Of a stretch of 52,079 bases of DNA, positions 32,909-42,026 are shown piece after piece (the first letter of the stretch is position 1; each line of letters begins with the position of its first letter). This DNA comes from Clostridia bacterium (lineage in GTDB: Bacteria; Bacillota; Clostridia; Oscillospirales; Acutalibacteraceae). Position numbers and translations under genes: made by a program. The stretch lies in the NCBI GenBank assembly GCA_017531385.1, contig JAFXLD010000072.1:1-52079 (forward strand), in the 5' to 3' direction. Below the pieces are notes generated by a model. That model saw nothing but the letters and a program-made list of their open reading frames with translations. It did not search any database and had not been told where the DNA came from.

Positions 32909-35251
32909 ATGAAGACTTCAAAGATTTTATCAATAATCATTTTGATTTTTTCTCTTGCAATGATAGGTGCTTTTTCAGCATCAGCAAAAGTTGCAGAAAA
33001 AACAACATTTGACAGTTTTTATTATATTGCCAATTCGGAAAATGAAAATACTGTGGTTTATCCGCAGAAAGCAGCCGACGGAAGTGCTTATATCTTTTTA
33101 CCCTCATCTGCTGATCTTTCAGAACTGATTCTTAATTCTGAGAGCGAATATTCATATATAACCGTATCTGCAGATAAGTCTGTAAAAACAGATTTCGGAG
33201 AAAAAATTGATATCCTTTCTCTTTTTGATGATTACAAATCAGAAAACGGCGAATATACGGTCAGAATAACATGTGTGCCCGAAGCCGGAACAGTTCTGCA
33301 GCAAAAAATAACCGTCATGAAATCCGAATCTGTAAAATCCCTGTATCTTGCCAGTGAGGATCCCGTCAAAGAGGGGAGAGAATGGGTAGATACTTCAAAG
33401 TCAAATGAGGCAAAGGGTGAAATGGTATTTCTTAATGCTGACGGAACGGTTTTTCATGAAGATGAACTTACGGAGCTTAAAGCACGAGGAAATTCTACTT
33501 TTACTGACTTTGTAAAAAAGGCATACCAGATAAAAATCGGCAAAAAAACGGCTCTTATCGGTGATGAAAAAAATGCAAATAAAAAATGGGTGCTTCTTGC
33601 AAATGCTGCCGACATTACATTGATTCACAATCAGCTTACTTTTGCACTTGCACAAGACATAGGACTTCCGTATACAGTAGAAAGTGAACCTGTGGATCTT
33701 TATTATGACGGAGAATACAGAGGAACTTATCTTCTTGCAGAAAAGGTTGAAGTTGACAAAACAAGAGTTGATATCGGGGACCTTGACGGGCTTATTGAAG
33801 ATATAAACGAAGATATTGATGCATACGAAAATCCTGTTGTGGTTACAAAAACAACTGCAAGCAAAGGTGAAATAAACGCAAAAACAGATAGTGCAGGATC
33901 ATATAAGTATGTGCAAGGTCTTATTGAGCCTGAACTCGAAAACGGGACAACACATCATGCTTATCTTCTTGAACTTGACTTTATTTACAGATATCCCAAT
34001 GAACAATCCGGATTTGTAACAAACCGGGGTCAGGCTGTAGTCACAAAAAATCCCGAATATCTGACAAAAGAAACAGGAGCTTTTATCAGTCAGTATTTCC
34101 AGGACTTTGAGGATGCGGTTTTCAGCCCTGACGGATACAACAAAGCAACGGGTAAGTATTATTATGAATACTGTGACATTGATTCTCTTGTGAACATTTA
34201 TCTCATAAATGAATTTACAAAAAACTATGACAGTTTCCGTTCATCAGCATTTTTCTATCTTCCCGAAAATGAAGATATAATGTACGCAGGCCCTGTATGG
34301 GATTTTGATATCTGTTACGGCACAGGTTACAACGGAAACAGAGAGATTTCCGCAAATCCCGAGAATTTCTTCGCTACGACAAAATATATGCTCGGTACTC
34401 TTATAACAATTGAAAGCTTCCGTGATGCAGTCAAAGCAAAGCTTGATAAATCAGACGGAGTTTTTTACAAAGCAGTTCAGAATATGCTTGGTGAAGCCGG
34501 ATATATAAAAACTTTTTCAGACGCAGTTTTCAGTTCACAGAAAATGAACTACAAACTCTGGAATATCAATGATAAAGTCATAACAACACTTCTCTGTACT
34601 GATGAAGTAACATATGAAAATTCAATCAGTTTTCTTGATTATTTCGTTTCAAACAGAATCGAATGGCTTTCTGATATCACATCCGAATGGAATGGAGAAA
34701 AGTATTCCGTCCCCACAGATGCATCATTCCCTCTGACATACAGATATCATGCCCACATCGAAAAAACTCCTGCGAAAAATGCAACCTGTACAACAGGCGG
34801 AAATACAGAGGGACTGGTATGTAACGATTGCGGAACTGTTTTTAAACAGTATAAAGAATTGGCACCGAAAGGACATTCATGGAAAGACGCAACCTGTAAC
34901 AGTCCTAAAAAATGCAGTGGTTGCGGATTGACCGAAGGTGAAGCTCTTACGCATGAGTATACTCCTGATCCGGGTGACAGCAGAAATTCCGAAACTTGCA
35001 TTGTTTACAAATGTAATCATTGTAAAAAAGTGATGCTTATCACAGTTCAGCCCAAACCAAAGTATGAAAAAGGCGATATCAACATGGACAGTAAAGTCAA
35101 TGCGGCAGATGCAAGACTTGCCCTGAGAATTTCAGCATCGCTTGAAAAGCTTACGGATGAAATTCTTGAAATCGGCGATATGACCGGTGATAACAAACTT
35201 ACAGCTGCAGATGCAAGAAAAATATTAAGAAAATCAGCAAAACTTGAATAA
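32909..35251 (+). CDS. Secreted CotH-type kinase with Cys-rich linker and dockerin
   Basis: 780 residues. Signal peptide about 1-26. An N-terminal beta domain with FLPSSADLSELIL is shared with the next gene. The CotH core (about 150-580) has ELKARGNSTF, KKAYQIKI, KWVLLANAADITLIHNQL, PVDLYYDGEYRGTYLLAEKVEV and the acidic WDFDICYG motif. CotH proteins are atypical extracellular/spore-coat protein kinases. Residues about 615-715 hold CXXC pairs (CNDCG, CSGCG, CNHCK) that may bind metal. Residues about 722-780 are a type I dockerin with two loops (DINMDSKVNAADAR, DMTGDNKLTAADAR). AAAGGAGG site. Kinase activity is inference from the family; the substrate is unknown. Confidence 0.85.
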   Translation: MKTSKILSIIILIFSLAMIGAFSASAKVAEKTTFDSFYYIANSENENTVVYPQKAADGSAYIFLPSSADLSELILNSESEYSYITVSADKSVKTDFGEKIDILSLFDDYKSENGEYTVRITCVPEAGTVLQQKITVMKSESVKSLYLASEDPVKEGREWVDTSKSNEAKGEMVFLNADGTVFHEDELTELKARGNSTFTDFVKKAYQIKIGKKTALIGDEKNANKKWVLLANAADITLIHNQLTFALAQDIGLPYTVESEPVDLYYDGEYRGTYLLAEKVEVDKTRVDIGDLDGLIEDINEDIDAYENPVVVTKTTASKGEINAKTDSAGSYKYVQGLIEPELENGTTHHAYLLELDFIYRYPNEQSGFVTNRGQAVVTKNPEYLTKETGAFISQYFQDFEDAVFSPDGYNKATGKYYYEYCDIDSLVNIYLINEFTKNYDSFRSSAFFYLPENEDIMYAGPVWDFDICYGTGYNGNREISANPENFFATTKYMLGTLITIESFRDAVKAKLDKSDGVFYKAVQNMLGEAGYIKTFSDAVFSSQKMNYKLWNINDKVITTLLCTDEVTYENSISFLDYFVSNRIEWLSDITSEWNGEKYSVPTDASFPLTYRYHAHIEKTPAKNATCTTGGNTEGLVCNDCGTVFKQYKELAPKGHSWKDATCNSPKKCSGCGLTEGEALTHEYTPDPGDSRNSETCIVYKCNHCKKVMLITVQPKPKYEKGDINMDSKVNAADARLALRISASLEKLTDEILEIGDMTGDNKLTAADARKILRKSAKLE

Positions 35252-35260
35252 TGATTTCTG

Positions 35261-35284
35261 CCCCTTGGAGAAAAATCCGAGGGG
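35261..35284 (+). terminator. Terminator after the first CotH gene
   Basis: Arms CCCCTTGGA/TCCGAGGGG with a 6-base A-rich loop and then TGTTTTTTT. Confidence 0.85.
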
Positions 35285-35297
35285 TGTTTTTTTGGTA

Positions 35298-35326
35298 TTG
35301 CAAAATTTTTTATTTTATGGTAAAAT
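35298..35326 (+). promoter_or_regulatory. Promoter candidate for the second CotH gene
   Basis: TTGCAA (35298-35303), a 17-base spacer and TAAAAT (35321-35326). Confidence 0.55.
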
Positions 35327-35359
35327 TTTATTAATTTATGAATATCGGAGGATATAAAA

Positions 35360-37231
35360 ATGAAGAAATCAACAAAAAAACTTCTACTGACCATTTTTTC
35401 TGTCATTATCCTTGTTGCATGCCTTGCAATAACTTCTTTTGCAGCAAATTCTGATGTTTCATTCAAGGCAAATGCTGATGATAACAACACAGTCATAGCA
35501 ACACAAACCGGAAGAAACGGAAAAACATATCTTTTCCTGCCTTCATCTGCCGATCTGACAAATCTTGTGCTTGATTTTGATGCAGATTCTATTGAGCTTT
35601 CTGCAGATAAGGGTACGGTAACAATCGCAAGCGGTGAAGCCTTTGATCTGACAGCAATCTGTACAGCAAAAAACGGTGAATACACAGTAACGTTTGCAGA
35701 CGGTTCAGTTCTTATTATCATGAAATCTGCAAATGTCCGTGCTCTTTTCTATGTAAGTGATGATCCTGTAAGCAAAGGTATAGCCTGGGTTGATGCTGTA
35801 AAAGGAAATGAAGCAGAAGGCAATATGTCTGTTGTAGGTCTTGATGGTGAAGTTGAACATTCTGACAAAATTACAGAAATCAAGGCAAGAGGTAATTCAA
35901 CTTTTACAAGATCAGATAAAAAAGCATACCAGTTCAAGCTTGATAAAAAGGTCGATCTTATCAATAATAACAAAGACGAAGCCAATAAAAAATGGATTCT
36001 TCTTGCTAACATGTTTGACGCAACATTGATCCATAACTCCATCACATTCCAGCTGGCAATGGATCTTGATATGCCTTATGTTCCTAATTACGAACCTGTT
36101 GATCTGTATTTTGACGGTGTATACAGAGGTGCATATCTTCTTTGCGAAAAAACAGAGGTAGGTTCTTCCAGAATTGATATTGACGATACAGATAAGGCTA
36201 TCGAAGAGCTTAATGAAGATACAGATGCGTTCGAAAACCAGGTGATTGTTACAAAGACAATTGCAAGCAAAGGCAGTGTAAAAGCTTCAGCCAACAGCAA
36301 GGGCTCATATAAATATGTGGACGGTCTGAGTGAGCCTGAACTTCCCGACGGTGCATCTCATCATGCATATCTTCTTGAATTGGAGTTCCCGCACAGATAT
36401 CCCGATGAACCTACAGGTTTTATCACAAACAGAAATCAGGGCGTTCTTACAAAGAATCCCGAAGTTCTTACTAAGGATACAGGTGCATACATAGCATCAT
36501 TCTGGCAGGAATTTGAAGATGCTGTTTACAGCTCAAACGGTTATAACGCAAAAACAGGCAAGTATTACTATGAATACTGTGATCTTGACTCATTGGTAAA
36601 ATTATATCTTATCAATGAACTTAGCAAAAATGTTGACGGATTTATGTCATCCACATATTTCTATATGCCTGCTGATGAGGATATTCTGTATGCAGGACCT
36701 GTCTGGGACTACGATCCCTGCTACGGTCCCGGCGGATTCCACGACAATATACAGGTTGCGACTGCAAATCCGGAAAATTTCTATGCTGTAAACAACTATC
36801 TTGCTGACGGGCTTATCAAAATTGAAAGCTTCAGAAACGCAGTTAAAAAGACTCTGAATAAACAGAACGGTGAATTTTATCTTGCAGTTCAGAAGATGAT
36901 CGGCGATAACGGTACTGTGTACACTATGGCTGAAAATGTAAAGAGCTCACAGTTGATGAATGAAAAGCTCTGGAATGTTTTCGACAGCAGATTTGTGTAT
37001 GTGCATAAGGGACAGAAAGTGTCATTTGAAAACGCAAATATATTCCTGAACGATTTTATTTCTGAAAGAATTGATTGGTTGTCAGACACAACATCCCAGT
37101 GGAACGGTAATAATTATTCCGTTCCGACAGACTATGATGAAGATCCCGAAGAAAACTTATCTTTCTTTGAAAGAATCATTGCATTCTTCCAGTCCATCAT
37201 TGATTGGATCATGAACCTGTTTAAATTCTGA
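35360..37231 (+). CDS. Secreted CotH-type kinase with amphipathic C-terminal tail, no dockerin
   Basis: 623 residues and a clear paralogue of the preceding gene: signal peptide (about 1-28), FLPSSADLTNLVL, EIKARGNSTF, KKAYQFKL, KWILLANMFDATLIHNSI, PVDLYFDGVYRGAYLLCEKTEV and WDYDPCYG align throughout. It stops where the other protein continues into its Cys-rich and dockerin parts. Instead, after an acidic linker (DEDPEEN), it ends in about 24 hydrophobic and aromatic residues, FFERIIAFFQSIIDWIMNLF. That tail resembles the end of the GH3 protein at 45271-47883 and may attach the protein to the cell surface. It has its own promoter and terminator. Dockerin loss or gain after duplication is inferred. 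Confidence 0.85.
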   Translation: MKKSTKKLLLTIFSVIILVACLAITSFAANSDVSFKANADDNNTVIATQTGRNGKTYLFLPSSADLTNLVLDFDADSIELSADKGTVTIASGEAFDLTAICTAKNGEYTVTFADGSVLIIMKSANVRALFYVSDDPVSKGIAWVDAVKGNEAEGNMSVVGLDGEVEHSDKITEIKARGNSTFTRSDKKAYQFKLDKKVDLINNNKDEANKKWILLANMFDATLIHNSITFQLAMDLDMPYVPNYEPVDLYFDGVYRGAYLLCEKTEVGSSRIDIDDTDKAIEELNEDTDAFENQVIVTKTIASKGSVKASANSKGSYKYVDGLSEPELPDGASHHAYLLELEFPHRYPDEPTGFITNRNQGVLTKNPEVLTKDTGAYIASFWQEFEDAVYSSNGYNAKTGKYYYEYCDLDSLVKLYLINELSKNVDGFMSSTYFYMPADEDILYAGPVWDYDPCYGPGGFHDNIQVATANPENFYAVNNYLADGLIKIESFRNAVKKTLNKQNGEFYLAVQKMIGDNGTVYTMAENVKSSQLMNEKLWNVFDSRFVYVHKGQKVSFENANIFLNDFISERIDWLSDTTSQWNGNNYSVPTDYDEDPEENLSFFERIIAFFQSIIDWIMNLFKF

Positions 37232-37239
37232 AAATAAAG

Positions 37240-37269
37240 ATGAAGCTGTGGCGTTTGCCATGGCTTCAT
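37240..37269 (+). terminator. Terminator after the second CotH gene
   Basis: Arms starting ATGAAGC and ending GCTTCAT with an inner TGGC/GCCA stem and GTTT loop, then TGTTTTA. Confidence 0.75.
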
Positions 37270-37355
37270 TGTTTTATGATGAAAGATAGGTTAAATTATA
37301 CATTAAATTCAGATAAATAACCTGAAATTTTTCTTATGTTTATAATAAAAAATTC

Positions 37356-37384
37356 TTGAAATGCTATAAAAAAAGGATTATACT
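37356..37384 (+). promoter_or_regulatory. Sigma-A promoter for the GMP synthase gene
   Basis: TTGAAA (37356-37361), a 17-base spacer and TATACT (37379-37384). An 8-bp inverted repeat (ATGCTATA/TATAGCAT) spans the -10 region and could bind a regulator. Confidence 0.65.
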
Positions 37385-37437
37385 ATATAGCATAATTTAT
37401 TGTTTATAATAACTTAAATATACAGGAGGAAAATACT

Positions 37438-38439
37438 ATGGATTCAAACAAAAGACCCGACTCAATGGTTCGTATAACCACAATGGAACTGGCTCAGCAG
37501 TTTATTGATGAACAGGTTGCGGCAGTTCGTGCACAGGTTGGTGACAAGAAGGTTCTTCTCGCTCTCTCAGGCGGTGTTGACTCATCAGTTGTTGCTGCTC
37601 TTCTTATCAAGGCTATCGGCAAACAGCTTGTGTGTGTTCACGTTAATCACGGTCTTATGCGTAAGGGTGAAAGCGAACAGGTTATTGATGTTTTCGGAAA
37701 AGCACTTGATGCAAACCTTGTTTATGTTGATGCAACAGACAGATTCCTTGACCTTCTTGCAGGTGAAAGTGACCCCGAAAAGAAGAGAAAGATCATCGGC
37801 GCAGAGTTTATCAAGGTGTTTGATGAAGAAGCTGCAAAGCTTGATGGTATTTCTTTCCTTGCACAGGGTACAATTTACCCCGATATCCTCGAAAGCATCA
37901 AGCAGGCAGAGGGCAAACAGGCAGTCAAGTCACATCATAACGTTGGCGGACTTCCCGAAGATATGGCTATGGAGCTTGTTGAGCCTATCAAACTTCTCTT
38001 CAAGGACGAAGTAAGAATTGTCGGCGATGCTCTCGGTCTTCCTCATAACATGGTTTACCGTCAGCCGTTCCCCGGTCCCGGACTTGGTGTCCGTTGCCTC
38101 GGCGCTATCACACGTGACAGACTTCATGCACTCCGAGAAGCAGATGCAATTCTCCGTGAGGAGTTTGAAATTGCAGGTCTTGCAGGCAAGGTATGGCAGT
38201 ATTTCATCGCAGTTCCCGATATGAAGAGTGTCGGCGTCAGAAATGAAAGCCGTTACGAAGGCTGGCCCGCAATCATCAGAGCTGTCAACACAACTGATGC
38301 CATGACTGCAACTATAGAAGAAATTCCTTATGCAGTCCTTCATAAGATCACAGCACGTATCACAAACGAAGTCGAAGGCATCAACCGTGTCCTCATGGAC
38401 CTTACACCCAAGCCCACAGGCACAATTGAGTGGGAATAA
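37438..38439 (+). CDS. guaA: GMP synthase ATP-pyrophosphatase subunit (no amidotransferase domain)
   Basis: 333 residues against about 510 for the usual bacterial GuaA. It begins with a short lead and then the ATP-PPase domain: P-loop LLALSGGVDSSVVAALL near 41-57 and VCVHVNHGLMRKGE near 68. The dimerisation/XMP-binding C-terminal domain follows (QPFPGPGLGVRCLG near 206, ending PKPTGTIEWE). The glutamine-hydrolysing class I GATase domain is absent, and the AGGAGG site 10 bases upstream shows this is a true start, not a fragment. It converts XMP to GMP. Nitrogen must come from a separate GATase subunit, as in archaea, or from ammonia. No GATase gene is in the window. Confidence 0.92.
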   Translation: MDSNKRPDSMVRITTMELAQQFIDEQVAAVRAQVGDKKVLLALSGGVDSSVVAALLIKAIGKQLVCVHVNHGLMRKGESEQVIDVFGKALDANLVYVDATDRFLDLLAGESDPEKKRKIIGAEFIKVFDEEAAKLDGISFLAQGTIYPDILESIKQAEGKQAVKSHHNVGGLPEDMAMELVEPIKLLFKDEVRIVGDALGLPHNMVYRQPFPGPGLGVRCLGAITRDRLHALREADAILREEFEIAGLAGKVWQYFIAVPDMKSVGVRNESRYEGWPAIIRAVNTTDAMTATIEEIPYAVLHKITARITNEVEGINRVLMDLTPKPTGTIEWE

Positions 38440-38454
38440 TAAAATATGGTTTTT

Positions 38455-38495
38455 AAGTCCCGAAAAGTCTTTTTACAGGCTGGTCGGGACTTTTT
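38455..38495. terminator. Bidirectional terminator between guaA and the ABC operon
   Basis: Arms AAGTCCCGA (38455-38463) and TCGGGACTT (38484-38492) with a 20-base loop, then TTT; upstream T-rich bases serve the minus strand less well. Confidence 0.65.
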
Positions 38496-38509
38496 ATTTC
38501 AGAAAAGGA

Positions 38510-40312
38510 TTATGAAAACTGGGATTTATAGAGTGTACTGTAAAATCCGCCGAGTTTTATGAGCTCGTCGTGAGTGCCTTGTTCGGTGATTTCGCCGTCT
38601 CTGACCACAAGAATCGTGTCGGCATTCTGTATGGTTGAAAGACGATGGGCAATAACAAAGCATGTTCGTCCTTTCATCAGGTCGTTCATTGCATCCTGAA
38701 TCTGAATTTCTGTTCTTGAATCGACATTTGAGGTTGCTTCGTCAAGAATAAGCATCGGGGCATCTGAAAGAAACGCACGGGCAATTGTTATCAGCTGACG
38801 CTGTCCCTTTGATATGTTTACTCCGTCATCGGAAAGCACTGTGTTGTAGCCGTCGGGCAGACTTTCAATGTAAGAATCTATCCTTGCTGCCCTGGCTGCG
38901 GCTTTTACCTGTTCCATTGTTGCGTTTTCTTTTCCGTAGACAATATTATCATAAACCGTGCCGTAGAATAGCCATGTATCCTGCAAAACCATAGTAAACG
39001 CAAGTCTTAAATCTGAACGTTTAATTTTAAGTGCAGGATTTGAATCGATGCGGATTTCGCCCGACTGCGGATCATAGAACCTCATAAGCAGGTTGATAAT
39101 CGTTGTCTTACCTGCTCCCGTCGGTCCTACTATTGCCACAGTCTGTCCCTTTGATGCGGTAACCGAAACATTTTTCAGAATCGTTTTTTCGGGAGTATAA
39201 CCGAATGTGATGTCGTCAAACGCTGCATATCCTTCGACTGTCTTCAATTCCTTGGCATCAGGTAAGTCAAGAGGCTCAGTCTCTTCATCCAGTATTCTGA
39301 AAACACGTTCAGCTGCAGAAAATGCGGATTGAAACTCGTGCAGAATATTTGAAAATTCATTTATGGGTCCTGCAAACTTACGGGAATACTGAACAAACTG
39401 AGCAACACCGCCGAGAGAAATAAAGAACATCGTACCTGCCGCAACTGCTCCGCTCTGAGAAAACATATAAAGAATTCCGCCAAAAATTGCCACAAACGCT
39501 ATTGAGACATTGTTAATGAGATTGATAGTCGGGAAAAGCAATGCCGCATTGTATTCAGCATTATAATAGGCGTTCATTGCATCCTCGTTACGGTCATTGA
39601 AACGCTCTGAAATAACATCCTGTCTGCCGTAGGCTTCAATTGTTCTTGCACCTGAAAGCATTTCCTCCGCATAGCCGTTAAGCTCACCGTATTTTTTTGA
39701 TCTTGCCCTGAACAAAGGTCTTACCTTTTTTGAACGGTAACGGGTAAATAAAATCGAAACGGGAACTGTGAAAACAAAAATCAGAAGCATTACCTTTGAA
39801 ATCTGCCACATAAAAATCAAAGAACCCACAACCGTGTAAATGCTCGTCATTACCTGCACCAGATCGTGCGAAAGAGTGCTGTTTATCGTATCAATATCAT
39901 ATGACAGATGGCTGATTATATCACCTGTTGAATGTGTGTCAAAGTAACTGACGGGCAGGGTATTGAGCTTTTCAAAAAGCTCTTTTCTCATTTTATATGT
40001 AATTTTCTGACTCAGGTGAATCATAACAACCGCAAGAATATAGGAAAGAACAGCAGATGCCGCATAGCAGATTATCATTTTTATAACATTATCCCATACA
40101 ACGGGATAATCCACACCCGATGCGGATTCGATTGCATCAATCGCCGCACCCGAATAACGCGGTCCGAGCAAAGAAAGCTGATTTGACAGCAGGGTGAAAA
40201 TAACGGCAGGAATAAACAGATGCCACTGGCTGAGTACATATTTACCGAGCCTTATCATAATGCCTTTGTTATCTCTTTTATGTACAGTTTTGTTTTCTTT
40301 TGGTTTATTCAA
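38510..40312 (-). CDS. Heterodimeric ABC exporter, subunit with degenerate signature (BmrD/TM288-like)
   Basis: About 600 residues, a six-helix transmembrane domain fused to a nucleotide-binding domain. I place the start at TTG 40312: GGGAGG at 40321-40326 lies 8 bases before it, and it overlaps the upstream stop; an ATG at 40258 is the alternative, and the longer frame to 40414 is too deep in the neighbour. Walker A is GPTGAGKTT, Walker B LILDEATSNVD keeps the catalytic Glu, and the signature is ISKGQ, not LSGGQ. Together with the Asp-bearing partner this gives one degenerate ATP site, as in TM287/288 and BmrCD. Probably a drug or lipid-like substrate exporter. Confidence 0.88.
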   Translation of the reverse strand: MNKPKENKTVHKRDNKGIMIRLGKYVLSQWHLFIPAVIFTLLSNQLSLLGPRYSGAAIDAIESASGVDYPVVWDNVIKMIICYAASAVLSYILAVVMIHLSQKITYKMRKELFEKLNTLPVSYFDTHSTGDIISHLSYDIDTINSTLSHDLVQVMTSIYTVVGSLIFMWQISKVMLLIFVFTVPVSILFTRYRSKKVRPLFRARSKKYGELNGYAEEMLSGARTIEAYGRQDVISERFNDRNEDAMNAYYNAEYNAALLFPTINLINNVSIAFVAIFGGILYMFSQSGAVAAGTMFFISLGGVAQFVQYSRKFAGPINEFSNILHEFQSAFSAAERVFRILDEETEPLDLPDAKELKTVEGYAAFDDITFGYTPEKTILKNVSVTASKGQTVAIVGPTGAGKTTIINLLMRFYDPQSGEIRIDSNPALKIKRSDLRLAFTMVLQDTWLFYGTVYDNIVYGKENATMEQVKAAARAARIDSYIESLPDGYNTVLSDDGVNISKGQRQLITIARAFLSDAPMLILDEATSNVDSRTEIQIQDAMNDLMKGRTCFVIAHRLSTIQNADTILVVRDGEITEQGTHDELIKLGGFYSTLYKSQFS

Positions 40313-42020
40313 CAAAGGCACCTCCCATCTGTGATTCGCTGATTTCGCGGTATTCGGCACAGTTTTTGAGCAGATGTTCGTGTTTACCCTGACCGATAAC
40401 CTGACCTTCTTCAATTACGATGATATGGTCGCAGTTTTTGACCGAGCTTACTCTCTGTGCGACAGTGATAACCGTTGAACCCGACATATCTTCGTCAAGT
40501 GCCCTTCTGAGGTTTGCATCGGTTTTGTAATCAAGTGCAGAAGATGAGTCGTCAAGAATAAGTATTTCAGGTTCCGATGCAATAGCACGTGCAATAAGAA
40601 CTCTCTGTCGCTGTCCTCCCGAAAGGTTTGTTCCCTTTGATGAAAGCATATGTGAATAGCCGTCAGCCGTAGCGGTTATAAAATCGTGTGCCTGTGCAGT
40701 TTTTGCGGCTTTAATTATGTCTTCCTTTGAAATATCTCTGCCGAAACGGATATTTTCCTCGATTGTGTCGGCATAAATGAAATCGTTCTGCAGTGCAACA
40801 CCGAACATTGCCGTAAGCTGTTCACGGCTGTAGGATTTAATATTTTTGCCGTTTATTCTGATTTCGCCCGAATCCGGTTCATAAAAACGCAGTAAAAGTT
40901 TTATAAAGGTTGATTTACCGCTGCCTGTTGCACCGATGATGCCGAGTCTTTCGCCTTTTTTCAGTGAAACCGAAATATTCTGAATATTATTCTTTTTACC
41001 TAAATATGAAAATGATACATTGTCAAACGAAATATGTATACCGTCATTTTTGCTGTTATCTTCGGCAACATTGAACTTGTCGAGGGTGTCCAGCACTTCG
41101 GCTATACGGTTTGCGGAAGCAGCACACTTTGTATACATAACAAACATTCTTGAAAGTGACATCATTGCCATGGAAATAAGGGTGAAATACTGCATAAATG
41201 CAATAACCGTTGCAGGTGATGATAACTCCTTGTCCACTCTGATTGCCGCAACGGCAACAACGGCGGCAATGCCGAGATTCATAAGAAGTGTCATTGCGGG
41301 ATTAACTATACCGAGGACTGTGCCGGCGTGCCTTTCTCTTTTGGAAAGCTCTGCATTCACTTTATCATACCTGCGGTTTTCGTGTTCATTTTTTGAAAGT
41401 GCCTTGATAACCCTGATGCCCTGCACATCCTCTCTTGCAACTCTTACCATACTGTCTACAGATTTCTGCACACGGGTATAAAGCGGTACACCCTTGCGGG
41501 AAATACCGTAAACCGTTACAAAGATTATCGGCAGAGTTGCAATCATAACAAGAGCTAATGCTCTGTCCATAATCAGTGTAAGTGAAATTCCGCCGAGAAG
41601 AAGAATTGGTGCCCTGACTCCCATTCTTTGCATCATACCGATAAAGTTATGAACATTATATGTGTCGGTTGTAATTCTCGATTCAAGAGACGGAATCGTG
41701 AACGCATCGGTATCTGACGAGGAAAGATAAAGTGTTTTTTCAAAAAGTTCCTTTCGCATCGCCTTTGAGAAGTTTGTTGTAACCCTTGCTGCCATGCGGT
41801 TTGCAATAATATTTCCGAGACATGCAACAATAGCGAAAAACACCATAACTCCGCCGTAACCGATGACTTTTCCGACATTCAGTTCAGTGATAACATCTTC
41901 GAGTATATATGTTAAAATATACGGCAGAATAAGCTCCGCCATAGTGCCCGTTACTTTTATTGTAAAACCGACAAGCATACGGAAACGGAAAGGTCTGAGA
42001 TAAGATAATATTCTTTTCAT
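40305..42020 (-). CDS. Heterodimeric ABC exporter, subunit with degenerate Walker B (BmrC/TM287-like)
   Basis: 571 residues, six membrane segments then a nucleotide-binding domain. Walker A is GATGSGKST, the signature is the canonical LSGGQRQR, but Walker B reads LILDDSSSALD, with Asp in place of the catalytic Glu. This is the signature of the degenerate half of heterodimeric exporters and pairs with the overlapping downstream gene. The gene starts 6 bases after the marR stop, so marR and both ABC genes are one operon. The transported compound is unknown; MarR control suggests a toxic small molecule. Confidence 0.9.
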   Translation of the reverse strand: MKRILSYLRPFRFRMLVGFTIKVTGTMAELILPYILTYILEDVITELNVGKVIGYGGVMVFFAIVACLGNIIANRMAARVTTNFSKAMRKELFEKTLYLSSSDTDAFTIPSLESRITTDTYNVHNFIGMMQRMGVRAPILLLGGISLTLIMDRALALVMIATLPIIFVTVYGISRKGVPLYTRVQKSVDSMVRVAREDVQGIRVIKALSKNEHENRRYDKVNAELSKRERHAGTVLGIVNPAMTLLMNLGIAAVVAVAAIRVDKELSSPATVIAFMQYFTLISMAMMSLSRMFVMYTKCAASANRIAEVLDTLDKFNVAEDNSKNDGIHISFDNVSFSYLGKKNNIQNISVSLKKGERLGIIGATGSGKSTFIKLLLRFYEPDSGEIRINGKNIKSYSREQLTAMFGVALQNDFIYADTIEENIRFGRDISKEDIIKAAKTAQAHDFITATADGYSHMLSSKGTNLSGGQRQRVLIARAIASEPEILILDDSSSALDYKTDANLRRALDEDMSGSTVITVAQRVSSVKNCDHIIVIEEGQVIGQGKHEHLLKNCAEYREISESQMGGAFVE

Positions 42021-42026
42021 TTTTTC

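Noticed and set aside
37270-37437. Purine riboswitch before the GMP synthase gene
   Set aside because: I see no three-way-junction core or conserved loop motifs; only a promoter and a short inverted repeat over the -10.
40313-40414. Longer N-terminus of the second ABC gene (start at 40414)
   Set aside because: It would overlap the upstream ABC gene by 110 bases and lacks a ribosome site; GGGAGG points to TTG 40312.
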